Assembly (NCBI GenBank): GCA_020881915.1
Contig: JAJFPB010000002.1
Span: 1,798,001 to 1,862,000 of the forward strand
Source: Paramyrothecium sp. XJ0827
Lineage: Eukaryota; Ascomycota; Sordariomycetes; Hypocreales; Stachybotryaceae
Direction: 5' to 3'
Length of the DNA stretch: 64,000 bases
Shown: in pieces, positions 43,423-57,784 of the stretch
How positions within the stretch are numbered: position 1 is the stretch's first letter
Layout of the letters: each line of letters opens with the position of its first letter
Translations under genes and position numbers: made by a program
The notes under the pieces: generated by a model
Database searches by the model: none
What the model was told of the DNA's origin: nothing
What the model saw: only the letters and a program-made list of their open reading frames with translations

Positions 43423-46400
43423 ATGGGCAAAATTACCAAGTCGATGCAGCCCAAGCATAAGGAGACTCTGGTGAGTTCCCCAGCCCCCAAAATCCAACCC
43501 CGACCGCGCTAACAAAGAGTGTCCTTCAGTCTCCTTGGCTTAAAGGCTTCGTTGAGTCCGCTGCTACGACCCCTCTACCCCTCCTGCCACAACAACTTGC
43601 GAGCTTTCCCTCGAGGTGGCCGTTCGGTCGAGGCGATCTCTACCACTGGATCCCATTGCTGAATCGCTTCGACAGCATTTTAGAAAATTTCTGCAACTGT
43701 TATAAGTTGAATGAAGGCCCGCAGACTCGCGATTTCACCTGCGAGCTGCTTCTAGATAAGTCTGCGGACTCCTATCAAGGTGATGAGAGGCAATGGGACA
43801 AGGCACAACTTGAATCTCTCGGCTTTGCCGCCGATGGAGACAGGGAGCTTATCGAAGCAGTCCTCAAATTTACACGTATGCTTCTTGAGCATTGCGGAAA
43901 CCGGAGCATCTATGCCAGCAGCGCTCACTTGAACGATCTGCTCAATACTACCGCTTTGTCGATTCTTGTTGTCGCTCTTGAGGTCGGTTCTGAGCTAGCA
44001 CAAAGATACCAGGCCTCGGTCAAGCGTATAGGAAACGCTTCTAGGCAGATCAGTGCTGCGCTTCTTGCGAACCACTACAACATCGACCTTGAGCGTGTGC
44101 AGCAGATGGCGCAACCTTTCGTCAAGACACCCATCATCAGTTTTGTCGACCACTCGCCCTTTACCACACCTGGTTCCACCTCCAAAGGCAAAGACAAGGC
44201 TTCTGCTGTACCTAAGAATGCCGCAGTCATGCACGCAAATGATCTCGTATCTATCGCAGTCGTTGATGATAGACGCTGGAACGGCTGGGGAGATATCAGA
44301 GTGGCTTATTACCCACAGGAGAAGACTTCTACTGCCACTGCGCCAGCTGAAACCGGCCGTTCTTCTCTCCCTTCAACCCCAACACCGCTGCGCAGAAGTT
44401 CTACCATGACGGCATCACAGTCTACACCAAGATATCGTAATACAACTGGCGATGACTCGTCTCCGATTGAGCCCCGAACCCCTGCTCTCACCGAGGATCA
44501 CCATGCCATGTCCGCGCAGAAGTTCTTCGAAGTGCCACAGTCGGTGGTCACTTCCACCCCGATTTACGAACTTATTCGCCGCTGCCCTAGCGACATGCCA
44601 CCCGCTTCGAAGTACGAAGTTTTTCACCGTCTCAGGGTCGCAAAGGCTCTTCTCGAATCCGCAGCATCTCGCCAGCAGCTTCTGGCTACCCGGTTGCTAG
44701 CCATCACCAATCTCGCATACATCCATTCCGAGTCAAACTTTGTGGAGAAGGTCTTGCGTCATGACATTGATGAGACTCGTAGATATCAACTTGTCTACCA
44801 GCTTGCCGAGCTCATTCACCCGTCTGCGGATGGCTCGCTCGAAGTACCCCTGTGGCTCCAGACCATTGCCTTGGCACTTTTGGAGGCAATCTCAGGCTTC
44901 CATGCGAAATGTCAAGATGTCTTGTCGGCCCTGAATGCAAATGTGAACCACGGGATACTACTCTATGTGATTCGGAAGGCCGTCGCCGGCATGAAAACCG
45001 ATGATAGCGCAGATGTAGGCGACAAAGTCACCGAGGCTGACGACTGGCGGAACAACCTCTTCTCCTTAACATTACAGCTTTCCATGGCTACCCGTGTGGG
45101 AAGCGAGATGGTCTCAGCTGGTTTGATGGAGATTTTGGTTGAAATGTTGAATATCCGCTCGCACATCGCCCAACGCCACCACTCTATGGTCCTCGCTTTT
45201 CTCGACGGTTTGATTTGGACATACCAGAATGCTTTCACGGCCTTCTTCAATGCCGACGGCCTGGACGCCGTTTCAAAGCTAGTGGTGGACACAGTCAACG
45301 AAGCTCAAACTTTACAGAAATCGGGCCAGGGTATTGCGCCTGATCAACACTCAAACGCCGTTGATTACGAAATCCCCTACTACCAGCAACAGACTCTGAA
45401 ATGGCTTTTGAAATTCGTCCACCATATCATGTCCAATTCTTATAGCTATAGTGGAAACACTGATCGTCTCCTCCGGAATCTTGCTGAGAAATCGGACCTG
45501 CTTAGCAGTCTTCGCGAGGTCATGCGAGACAAGCGATCATTTGGTTCTGTTGTGTGGACAAGCACCGTTACAATCCTAAGTGATTTCATAAACAATGACC
45601 CTACCAGTTTCGCCGCGATTTCCGAGTCTGGTATGATCAGCACTTATCTTGAAGCCATCACTGGACGGCCTGTCCCTGAAGAATCGACCGACACTACGAA
45701 ACGTAGAGCCCCAGACGGCAATGAGTCTGATACTTCTGAGAGCTCGATTGGTTCCTCAGTCATCGTCCGAGACGACCGACCACACCCTCCTCCTGACGAC
45801 AAATTACAAGGTGAAAATCGCCAATCACTCGCAACCGGCATTCTGTCTTCCGCAGACGCCATTAGTGTTGTCCCGCAGGTCCTCAATTCCATATGTCTGA
45901 ACAACACTGGCATGCGTATGGTGGTTGCGTCAGGGGCCTTTGACAGCTTTTTCGAGATCTTTGAGAGCCCTGATCATGTACGGTGTATGGAGGTAGATGA
46001 GAACCTTGCCCACAATGTTGGGGGCAGCTTTGATGAATTGGCTAGACACCATCCACCCTTGAGAACGGCAATCTCCAACGCCGTTATCGACATGGTCGCT
46101 CGTGTTCGGTACTTTGGAATTCAGAAGGCGAGCACCGCTAATTGGGGGGCCAAGCTGTTCCTCTCTCCTTTAGAGAAAAAGACGGAGGCAATTGCAGGTG
46201 AACCTGCATCCGGGGAGGGCGTTAGCTCTTTTGAAGCAGAGAAATCGACTACGCCGCTGGGCGACAACGACATTGACATGTCGGATGCTGTTCCGTCTCA
46301 AGGACTTGGTTCCGGACGGCGCACCGAGGGGCTGAAAGAGTCGACTACTGACTCAATAACACCCTACATCCATGCCCTGGCAACGTTCTTGACTTCTTAT

Positions 46401-49400
46401 CTTTCAAATTCAGTCCTCAAGAGCAATTTCGTCGAACATGGTGGTATCGAGCTACTGCTTGACTTGTGCGAGTCACCCAGTCTCCCAGCGACTTTCGGGG
46501 ATTCTTTGGCTTCCCGAGTGCTCAATTCACTCGTAGCGCAATTGGTTGAACAATCACCGATTCGCGGCCTCCCGTCTTTGCTTAAGCGTGCACAGGCGGC
46601 GATCACAGTTCTTCAGCCATTGGCCTCAAAAGAAGATGCTGTGCCACCTTATTTCGCCCCTTTTCTCGCCTCGTCAACCCAGTCTAGCCAAGAGGGTGTC
46701 GACACATCAGAGCTTGCCTCCACTGGAACTGCCATGGTCAAGGCACTGCTGAACGCGCAGACATTTATCAAGATCATATCCGATTGCTTCCCTCCTTCCA
46801 GGTCAAACAGTCTCCAATTCTATCCTGTCAACGTCTATGACTACTATTTGGGCCTGGTCAGGTCCATCAGCCCTTTGCTTCGGGGTGTATTGGCCGAAGA
46901 AGCTGGCGAGCTTACAGTTGTGCCCTCGCATTGGTCTTCGAGACGCCATCAACCTGTGTCTGAGGCAAACCAAAGAACCAACACTAACGAGAATGAGGTG
47001 GATGATGCTTCTCTACCTGATGTTCTCAGTAATCCTGGCACCTGGGTATCTGGTACTGAAGCAACCGCTACGAACCCCAACAGGCCAACCGAACTTGAAC
47101 AATCTACGGCTCATTTCCAGAATTATGAAACTCTGCGAACCCTTCTCCATCCGCTGATTCCCACGACATTCCCATTGTTTCAGACTTTGGGCAAAGCTTT
47201 ACTTCCTCGTCGTGAGCCAAACCACGGCGACCCATACTACCGATCTCGGCATTTGGAGATAGCCAAGGCTTTGGCTGACAGCGTACTGAGCCACTTAAGA
47301 CCATCGGTTGCGACTGCTGAGCCAACATCAAAGGATTTCCATTACTGGATCATCATGCTTCACACGATACATGAAATGTTGATTGATCATCGTAAGCTTG
47401 TTCCCACTAACCCCCCCAGTACGTGTTTCGCTAATCCCAATCGCCTTAGCTCGCCATACCGACCGTGGGAACGTTCAGATCATCTTACCCGTGCTGCTTG
47501 CCTTTAAGGAGGAAGGAGGTCTTGAGGTACTGAACTCCATCCTGAAGATTTTTGTGGACACTGTCTGCAAGGCAAGTGACAGTGCGACAGACGACTCTTC
47601 TAAGCCTAGGGTTGCAGCTTTTGGATTAAAGAAGATCTTGGACTTGTATCTTGTTCTCGTGAATGGCAAATACATCTCTGAGACAAGCAGTCATTTCAAC
47701 CTCCAGAGACACGCGGACCGGACACAAAGCGCTTCTGCTATTGCTCAGCAGATTGTTGTTGAGTTTCGCGCTGCAACCTTCCCAGCGCTTCTGGAACTTT
47801 GGAACTCTGCCTTTATTGAGAAAGTACCAGGGCAGACGGTTAAGCGCCTGCTGGAAATACTGAGAATTATTTCCGTTGGCGACCATGAACCTCAGGGAGC
47901 AGCTGCAGACAGGCCTCTCTTCACACTTTTCAAAAACCCGGCAGCGCGTTTTAACTGGCGCAGTGTCCGTTCGAATGTGGAAGAGCTGATAAATTCTGGT
48001 TTCGCTGAGGATCTTGTTCACGAGGCTGTGTACCGTGCCAACGGTAGCAGTGTCCCTGCTCGGGAATATTGCAGGGCACACAAGTCCGGTCTAGCAGGAC
48101 CTCGACATCCTATCCCGGCGGAAGATGCAGACACGTCCGCTCTTGCTGAACCTGCGCCAGGCGCTGGCCAGGAGGCTTCAAGTGCTTCAGAAGCGGACCG
48201 TATGTCTCTTGATGCATCTCCCGATATGTCCATGGAAGGCTCTGGTGATCTTGCTTTCCGAACCCCGCAACTAGAGGGAACTAGAGAGGGGACCACCTCG
48301 GAATTAGCTGGTGCTGTTGAAGATGCAAAGAAGGATGAACCTTCTGCACAGACGTATCTAAGCCTCAAGAATGGCCTCGATGAACAACGAGCTAAGCTCC
48401 GCGGAAACATGATTGACCAGTGTCTGGACATCATTCGAGGCCATCCAGATACCGCAATCGAAGTTTCTGAGCTCATCAACGCCGTTGTCCTTCGCCAGCA
48501 AAACCAAGACGCACAGGAAGAAGTTGGCTCGACCCTGACATTTGCCTTGTCCTCTCTTGCCCTCGACGACGAGGAAAAGAAGCGAAATGGCAAGTGCATT
48601 GCCGCATACGCGCACCTCTTAGCTCTGCTGTTGCAGGATGAGAAGTTCTTCGACAACAATATAGAAACTCTTCGTGAGAAGTCTGAGGAGTATGTGGGCT
48701 TCTTGAAACTGCCTTCGTCAACTTCCGCGGACGAACTTCCACCTTGGATACCCTTCATCCTTCTTGTATTGGAAATTCTTCTGTGCCACGATGAGAAGCC
48801 GACCGCGGTGCAATGGAAACCCCTAAAGTCATTGGAGGAAGATGTTGCGCCCCCCGTCTTCGAAGTGCGCACTCCAATGATCAATGACCAGCAACGAACT
48901 GATGTCCTGAATGCTCTTCTGGATCTTCTTCCTCGCATTGGAAAGGAGGAGATGCTTGCTACTGCCGTTCTGAGAGTGCTCGTTATCCTTACGAGACAAC
49001 GTTCCCTTGCGAAACTCATTGGCGAGAAGAAGAACTTACAGCGCCTGTTCCTCATGGCGAAGCAATTGGCCAGCTCGGGATCGGAGAGGTTGAAGCAAAC
49101 AAAGGTTACGGCCCATGTTGTGACTATCTTGCGACATATAGTCGAAGATGAGGACACGATCAAACAGATTATGCGAGCAGAGATCAGAGCCGAATTCCCT
49201 AACCTTCAGCGCAGCCAGCGAGGCCACCCAGACGTGACTACGTACTTGCGAGCCATGGCACCTATAGCGCTTCGCGCTCCAAACCTCTTTGTGGAGGTTT
49301 CAAACGAAATTGTCCGTTTTTCTAGATGGATTCCACCATCCAGTGAAGGTGGTCGCACGCCACCACTTGTCCTAGCCGATCAAACCAGTACTCAGGAGCG

Positions 49401-52400
49401 CGCCGGAGGATCCTCGACAGAGGAGCCTTCCAGCCAGGACATCAAGCCGTCAACGGAGCCGGTTGATAAGGAAATGCCGGATGCACCGAAGCAACAACAT
49501 GACACCAAAAGACCTGTGGTAGAGAACCCTGATGGTGTCATCCACTTCTTGCTTTGCGAATTGGTCAACTACAGAGAGGTAGATGACAAAGAACCTACCC
49601 CTGCCAACAACGAGGAGAAGAAAGAAAGTGGACCTGCTACAGAGTCTCAGGATCCTTCCGCCAAAGATAATGCAACAGAAGAAGTCAAGGATAAAAAGCA
49701 GTCGAAACCTGTGTTCAAAACCGAAGAACACCCCATTTTCATCTACCGATGCTTCTTACTCAACTGCTTGGCCGAGCTTCTTCAAAGCTATAACAGGACC
49801 AAGGTAGAATTCATCAACTTCAAGCGAAGTGCGCCGCCGCTATCTACAAACACTCCTGTCAAACCTCGCTCCAGCATTCTCAATTATCTCATTTACGACC
49901 TGCTATGCCAGGGCAACCTCAGCGGAACAACTGACAGTCTGGCTTCGAAGAAGAAGGCTGCGACATCGTCTCAAACTCAGAAGGTCCTTGTTGCGCTCGT
50001 AGCGCGAACAAACGAGAAGATTATTGACCGCACCCGAGACAAGTTTGCGTATGACGAAGAGCCAGATCTGCTTTATGTTCGCAAATTTGTTCTCGACACA
50101 ATTCTGAAGGCCTACGAACGAGCACCGAACTTCGACGAGCCACTTGAGACACGATACTCTCGATTACAATGTTTGGCTGAACTCATGAACCACATGATAG
50201 GGGAGAAGGACAAGGAGCAGAGTTCGAGTGCACGGAATCCTGACAGCAATCAAAGTCGGTCTCAAGCACAAATACGCCGACTTATGTATGAAAAGGGTTA
50301 TCTGGACAAGCTGACGTCGTCTATCGCCGAAATTAACTTGAATTATCCTGGCGTCAAGCGGGCTATTAAGTATATACTTCGAGTCCTTCGAGTTCTGACC
50401 GATACAGCCAAAGAACTCAGCCATTCCAATATCTTACCATCTGATGCGGCTGGTGATAACGCGGAAGACGATTTCGCGTCCGCGTCATCCCTTTCCGATC
50501 TCGACGATGAACGAGAAGAAACTCCAGACTTATACCGCAACTCTACGCTGGGAATGCTTGAGCCGCGAGGTGACGATGACGAGTCTGAGGATGAATCTGA
50601 AGACGACGATGAGGATATGTACGGCGAGGACTACGATGAAGAAATGGACTACGGAGAAGATGATATGTCCGATGGAGAGGATGATATCAGTGATGAGGAT
50701 GAAGAATTAAGTGAAATGGGCGAGATCGAAGGACTGTCCGGAGAACCTGGTGTTGTCGAGGTCATCATGGACGATGACGATGAAGATGACGATGATGACG
50801 ACCCTAGTGACGAGGACGAGGACGAAGATATGGAATCTGCCGAAATGGATCATCTTGATCATCATGTCGAAATCGTCGACGAGGATGGCAACCCTCTCAC
50901 GGACGATGGAAATTCCGCCTGGGAGAGCGACAGTGAGGGAGAGGACGAGGAAGATCCGGAAGCAGATGAGCTTGACTACGAGGACGATGTACAGGATGAA
51001 GATGAGGCTCACAGCCATGCCATGGGTCCTGGAGACCTTTTGGCTCGGGCTATTATGGGTGATGACAATGAGTTCGAACCCGAGTTACTGGACGGCATTG
51101 ATCATCACTTCATGGATGATGGCCATGACGAACCTGGTATGCCACCTCGAATCAACTGCATAACTACCTGGATTGACATACTAATGAACACTGACTACAG
51201 ATGACGGTGACGATGAAGACGATATAGAGGATGAAGAGTACATTTATGACGATGACTATCCATGTAAGTCTGACTTGATGAAGTGGATGACGAGCGAGTC
51301 TAATCGATGTAGTGGACGATCAACTACCACAAATGCAAGCGCTTGGTTGGGATGGCTTAAATCCTGATGTGGAAGATCGGCGGCAACTGTTTCTACTTGA
51401 GGGAAACAACAGAAGGCCAGTCCTTACGCGAATGGACAATCGTGGCCCGTTCCCTCCCCGATTCGTTGCAGGATCCAATAGAGATCATCTTGGTGGTAAG
51501 GCATTTTCAGACCTTGGCTTTCCATCAAATTGCTAACTTATCTGGGCTAGATTTCCGCAGTTTCTTCTCTCGCAGCCACCGTACGGCTGGTGCACAGTCT
51601 AATGCCGAGGACGGAATCAATCCCCTTTTGCGACGTAGCGGACAGGCGCACGAGAACGCATCAAGACCTAGTCATTCTCATTCTATTGGACTTAGGCTGT
51701 CCGATGGCATGTTCGGGGGGGCCGGCCGGCATGTCATCGACGGGCCCATGGGTTTCCTTGGCGAGCTCATGGAATTTCTGCCCATGATGGGGCGTAATGG
51801 CCAACAGGCATTCCATCTGCACATCACTGGCCCTGGCGGTCCCCGCGATGCCCGTGAAACAGGACCCATCCGTGCCACAAGGACCGAGCATCGCCGCGAT
51901 ACTTCCGCACAGGAGCCTCATCAGGCGGTATCATTTAGCATCGAGCCTACTTTGAGCCGCTATCAGGAAGAGGCCAGAATGATTTTTGGCCCCAACCATG
52001 GGACCGAAGCTCTCAAACTTACAAATGCTATCAGTGCAAGGCTGACACCTGCTGCTATCGAGCTCGAGAAGAAGGTTAAGGCTGAGGAGGCTGAGAAGCA
52101 AAAGCGTGTCGAAGAAGAGCGTAAGAAGCGAGAAGAGGAAGAAAGAATTGCTCGCGAAGCCAAGGCTGCCGAGGAGAAGGCCGCACGCGAACGGAAAGAA
52201 GCCGAGGAACGTGACGCAGCAGAACGCGCTGCTGCTGAGGCGGCTGCTAGCAGCGCCCAGGAAGCCAATCAACAGAGCAGTGCGCGGCTCGATACTGCGG
52301 CAATGGAGGGAGTTGAGACTGAGTCAAGTTTGCCGTCAAACCCCATTGCCGGAGTGGAACCTTCACGCTCAGATGAGCCGCGCGTAACGACGACGATACG

Positions 52401-55400
52401 TGGTGAAGAAGTAGACGTCACTGAGCTCGGCATTGATCCTGATTACCTCGCCGCATTGCCAGAGGAATTCAGGGAAGAGGTTATCGCCCAAACCGTGAGT
52501 TCTCGAAGATCTCAAGCCAGGGAGGAAGCTGCCACTGGGGAATCCACCGAGGTCTTCCAGGAATTTCTGGATGCTCTCCCAGAAGAGTTGCGCCTGGAAA
52601 TTGTCCAGCAGGAGCGCCAGGAACAACGTCGCCGCAATCGAGAAGACAACCGCCGTCAAGCTGCGAGCGCCAACACTCAAGAGACACTCCCAACCGAAAT
52701 GGATACTGCTAGTATCCTCCTAACGTTCCCTCCGGAACTTCGGGAGCAAGTCTTGATTGACCAAGGTGAAGATCTTATGGACCAGCTGCCCCCAGAGCTG
52801 GCGGCCCAGGCTCGGGCTTTGACGCAACAGCACCCGCCACTGTCTTCACAGCACCGTACATTACAAAGTATTGTCCAGGGCAGAAGTCCATCCGGAGCTG
52901 GCCGCACGTCGCAAGCAGTTCCGGGCGGTGACACCGAGACCAAGACACAGCGTCGGACTGTTGTTCAAATGCTTGACAAAGCTGGTGTTGCTACCTTGTT
53001 GCGGCTCATGTTCATACCACAACAAGGCTCGATCCGAAACTACCTATTCAACGTCTTCACCGATGTTTGCGAGAATCGTCAAAATCGCCTGGAAGTCGTC
53101 AGTACTGTATTACAGATTCTCCAAGAAGGCAGCGCGGATATGTCCGCTGTTGAACGAAGCTTCGGCCAGCTCTCTTTGAAGGCAAGAAAGCAGAAGGAAA
53201 AGGAAAAGGACCTTGACCAGAAGACTCCCCAGAATCTTAAGAGAACTTTGACGACACTGGGCAGCACTGCCACAACGCCAACCAACTCCGAAACATCGCC
53301 TTTGCTTATCGTTCAGCAATGTCTTGACCTGCTAGTTGATTTATGCGCCAAAAATCTACACATCCCTTGGTTGTTCCTGACAGAGCACGATATCGTTGGC
53401 TCTACTCTCAGAAGGACCCTAAGCCGCAAGGGCAAGAACAAGGACTCGAGAGCGCATAAGTTTGCAATCAATTCTCTGCTAACGCTACTCGATCGGGAAC
53501 TGGTCATCGAGAGTTCAGTCGTCATGACACATCTTGCCGACCTGCTTAACAGGGTCACGCTGCCGCTGCAGAACCTAGAGCGCCGCCTTAAGGAGGCCGA
53601 GAACAAGCAAGTGAAGGATGGGAAAGGAAAAGAAGTGGAGAGCGAGACGCAGACGGCGACTGAGCAGAGGCCCTCTGAAGTGACGAACGAGTCCGGCCCT
53701 GTTCCTGACCAGGAGACAGAGTCAAAGCCCACTGAGCCTGAGAACAAAGAGGAGAAGGCTGACACATCACAAAAGAAGCCGCGACAAATGCAGCCTCCTG
53801 TCATTCCTCCACAGAATCTCACTCTTGTTGTTCGGATATTTGTGGCTAGGGAATGTAGCTCGAAGACTTTCCAGAACACAATATCCACCATCAAGAACCT
53901 ATCGGCCATACCAGGAGCTAAAGCAGTCTTTGGACAAGAACTTGTCAACCAAGCCCGCCTCCTGAGCGAAAACATTCTGTCAGACCTTGACAATCTGCTC
54001 CCGCATATTGAGAAAGCCACTTCGGGCACTGAAATCCAAGGCATTGCACTGGCCAAGTTCTCGCCTGGTGCGTCAGAACAGAACAAGCTTTTGCGAGTCC
54101 TAACTGCTTTGGATCATCTCTTTGACGGCAAGAAGAAGAAAAGCAATGGATCTCCCGTCAAGAACGCTGATATCGACAACGAGAAACAGGATTTAGTTAC
54201 ATCCCTGTACCACAATTCAACTTTCTCAGCAATGTGGGAGAAGTTGAGTGCTTGTCTAAAGGCCATCAGGCAGCGGGAGAACATGCTTAATGTTGCAACG
54301 ATCCTCTTGCCACTGATTGAATCATTGATGGTTGTCTGCAAGAACACCACTACCAACGATGATCCTTCTCAGTCTCAACTCAGCAAAGAAATGGTGTTGT
54401 CCAGCCCTGCGCCGGAATCACGAACTGCAAACCTCTTCTTCACATTCACCGAAGACCACAGACGCATCCTAAACGAGCTTGTCAGGAATAATCCAAAGCT
54501 CATGTCTGGAACCTTTTCTCTATTGGTTAAGAACCCCAAGGTTCTCGAATTTGACAACAAGAGGAACTACTTCAACCGCAGTGTTCACTCAAGGGCTGGT
54601 CCGAATCAGAACCGCCCGTCATACCCGCCTCTCCAGCTATCGGTTCGCCGCGAGCATGTATTCCACGACTCCTTCAAATCTCTCTACTTCAAAGCGGGTG
54701 ACGAAATGAAGTTTGGAAAGCTCAACATTCGATTCCACGGTGAGGAAGGAGTAGATGCTGGCGGCGTCACTCGTGAATGGTTCCAAGTCCTTTCCCGGCA
54801 GATGTTCGACCCGAACTACGCACTGTTCATTCCTGTCTCCTCAGACCGCACGACCTTCCATCCGAACAAGCTCAGTGGCATCAACGACGAGCACTTGATG
54901 TTCTTCAAATTTATTGGTCGCATCATCGGCAAAGCCCTGTACGAGGGACGCGTCCTCGATTGCTACTTCAGCAGAGCGGTGTACAAACGCATTCTTGGCA
55001 AATCTGTCTCAGTCAAGGATATGGAATCGTTTGACCCGGATTACTACAAGTCTCTTTGTTGGATGCTGGAGAATGATATTACGGACATCATTACGGAGAG
55101 CTTTTCCGTCGAGGATGACGAGTTTGGCGTAACCACCGTCGTCGACCTGATTCCCAACGGCCGCGAAATCCCAGTAACAGAAGAAAACAAGCATGAGTAC
55201 GTACGTCTTGTGGTCGAGCATAAGCTCCTGTCTTCTGTCAAGGAACAGATGGAGAACTTCCTTAAGGGTACGTAATGCGCCTGAAGATGCTGAGATGGAA
55301 ACTTGATATTAACTTTGTTGGTAGGCTTCCACGACATCATTCCGGCTGAACTCATCTCGATCTTCAACGAGCAAGAACTGGAGCTTCTTATCTCCGGTCT

Positions 55401-55824
55401 ACCAGACATTGATGTCGATGATTGGAAGGCGAATACCGAGTATCACAACTACAATCCTTCTTCTCCGCAGATTCAGTGGTTCTGGCGAGCCGTCCGTTCG
55501 TTCGACAAGGAAGAACGTGCCAAGCTGCTACAGTTTGTCACAGGCACGAGCAAGGTTCCACTTAATGGGTTCAAGGAATTGGAAGGTATGAACGGTGTGA
55601 ACCGCTTCAACATTCATCGGGACTACGGGAACAAGGACCGTCTACCATCTTCACACACGTGCTTTAATCGTAAGTCTCTGCCTCTCTTCCCCCGAGCTCA
55701 GCTCGATGCACACCTCTAACTGTTCTTAGAACTTGATCTTCCTGAGTACGAGAGCTACGACACCCTCCGTTCGCAAATCATCAAGGCTATCACAGCCGGC
55801 AGCGAATACTTTGGATTCGCATAA
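43423..55824 (+). CDS. TOM1: TOM1/HUWE1-type HECT E3 ubiquitin ligase
   Basis: Eight exons (43423-43470, 43530-47391, 47450-51136, 51201-51263, 51313-51495, 51551-55267, 55325-55669, 55730-55824) total exactly 12,000 nt, giving 3,999 residues. The N-terminal armadillo-like DUF908/DUF913 regions span roughly residues 100-800 ('[20 protein letters not shown]'). An extreme Asp/Glu-rich stretch lies at about residues 2340-2560. A charged coiled coil follows near 2785-2855. Ubiquitin-binding (UBM/DUF4414) motifs '[16 protein letters not shown]', '[11 protein letters not shown]' and '[11 protein letters not shown]' lie at about 2900-3010. The HECT domain runs from about residue 3650 to the end. The catalytic cysteine is Cys3966 in '[20 protein letters not shown]'. 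Yeast Tom1 (about 3,270 residues) targets excess histones and unassembled ribosomal proteins and affects mRNA export. The exon 2/3 junction (47391/47450) is the least certain. Confidence 0.95.
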
Positions 55825-56541
55825 TCAATCCGGCTGGTGCGACACTTCTTCGTCGTCTATGCGTGTAGTGGTAAGAGCCCTGAAACTAGCACGGGGCACT
55901 TCAATCATCCGTCTTCGTGCGCGGAATTTGTTATCCTGGCGATCCAACAGCCCATGGTGCTTAGCAAGTTATCTCAGTTATCCCCGACATCCTTGGGACT
56001 TCGGTTACCGAGAGAAGTGCAGGTCTCTTCGGTTGAATCGTCCAAGTTCGGAGGGGGTGGGGGAGCAAATAGGTTGTTTTCGTTGGTAGGTTGTATGGAG
56101 ATTGGAACGATTAGGTCTAGACTTGAGGAGTTTGTAAATAAAATGGGTTTTCACAAATACACAAGACAAGCATCTTTACAAACTTCATGCTGCGCACCAA
56201 TTCAAGGAATGGGTGCGGAAAGGGACCAGTTGCAAAATCCAGTCTGTCAAGAGTAGTGGACATTTGTTGGGATGGTCCTCAAGGATTGATAGATTGGTTA
56301 CGATTTGTGCCCTTCTTAAGGAAAAGCCAACTCCTAGGCACATCACGCTTGAGAAGAGACTGTACACTGCGTGGCATCGAGGATGCTAGTTTTGAAAATT
56401 TGTCCGGGAAATGCCTCTAGTACATTCCTAAACAGGCCCTAAATCGAGCCCAAGAGACCCTCACACTCCCAATGCATGCAAACCACAAGGACCAGGGTTT
56501 AAGATTCCCAATTTTTATTCATCATTAGAAACGCCAGAACC
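55825..56541. other. Convergent spacer between TOM1 and eS6
   Basis: Two 3' ends face each other. Contains 3' UTR-like sequence only; the short frames on both strands are not convincing. Confidence 0.6.
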
Positions 56542-57784
56542 TTACTTGCGCATGGAGCTGGCACGGCGCTTGCGGGCGTCGGCCTTGGTGGCCTTGGCCT
56601 CGGCGACACGCTTGGCCAGGATTTGGGCGTACTCGTTCTGTGATGAGAGTTAGATATATGCAGACACCGGGTTTCCCGCATCTGGCACAAAGGGTACTTA
56701 CAGCCTCATCCTTGACCTTCTCAGCCTGGCGCCTCTTGAGGGCAGCGCGGTGGCGCTTGTGCTGGAGACGCTGGGGAGTGACCAGCCTCTGGATCTTGGG
56801 AGCCTTGGTGTAAGGCTTCTTGCCCTCACCCTTGGGCTGGACCTCGCGGCGGATAACGTACTTGCGGACCTATCATCCCCAAGTGAGATTAGTTTCACGC
56901 TTCTCTGGATATTCTTTGTACTCTTTCCCCCCCTTGTCTCAAGACGAGGCCAAGGGGGTTCTTCTCACTCTCTATCCGGACTGCCACTGCCAACAGCGCA
57001 GCTCCGGATAGGCGATGATCGAGTATGGGCGTAGGGTAAAACATACATCGTCATCCTTGGTGAGGCCGAAGAACTTGCGGATCTTGGTGGCACGCTTGGG
57101 GCCGAGGCGCTTGGGGTGGACGACGTCGGTCAGGCCGGGGATGTCGTTGTCGCCCTGCTTGACGATGCTGAGGGCGAGGACGGACAGGTCGGCGCCGACG
57201 ATGCAACCGCGGACGGACTTGCGCTTGCGCTCACCGGTGCGGCGGGGGCGGTAGCAGGAGTGGCCGTCGGAGAGGAGGAGGCGGACACGGTAGGGGACGT
57301 TGACACCCTGCTTCATGGGGAAACCCTGCTTGTCGTTGCCACCGGTGATGCGGAAGATGTAGCCCTTGAACTCGTCGCCGACGGAGTCACCAGGGACCTC
57401 AGCGCCCATCTGCTTCCATGTTAGCGAACCGTGGGGACGAACGGGCGAGCTTGTCTCGTCGACGATTCGAGGAACCGCGAGGGATCGAGGCGGGAACGTA
57501 CGCGCTTCTCCATGAAGACATGGAGCTTGCGCTCATCTTCGATATCGATGAGCTTCTGGCTGCCGTTGGCAGGGTAGCTGATGTTCAACTGCGAGGGGGA
57601 AAAGAGAAAATGTCAGCCAAACGTGGTCCACAACGAATTGATCGTGATATCCCAGATCTCGAGAAAAACGAGGCGTGCCAGCGAGAAATCAGCCCCTACG
57701 GAGCAGCATGCGCACGGAATGCAGAAGATGCAGAGGAATTGAAGGCGAGGATATGGAATGGGGTGTAGCTGTTCATACCTTCAT
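56542..57784 (-). CDS. RPS6: 40S ribosomal protein eS6
   Basis: Exons 57784-57779, 57588-57502, 57409-57047, 56869-56702 and 56637-56542 splice to 239 residues (yeast S6 has 236). The first coding exon is only six nucleotides (Met-Lys). After the 190-nt intron the protein continues '[20 protein letters not shown]', then '[20 protein letters not shown]', the diagnostic eS6 core. '[19 protein letters not shown]' and '[20 protein letters not shown]' follow. The C-terminus '[13 protein letters not shown]' carries the RRxSS phosphorylation site targeted in yeast through the TORC1-linked kinase Ypk3. It belongs to the small ribosomal subunit. The gene faces away from CTF8, with a 608-bp shared upstream region. 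Confidence 0.97.

Noticed and set aside
48018..49163. A 381-codon minus-strand frame opposite TOM1
   Set aside because: Antisense shadow rich in Ser/Arg/Cys; TOM1 is clearly the coding strand.
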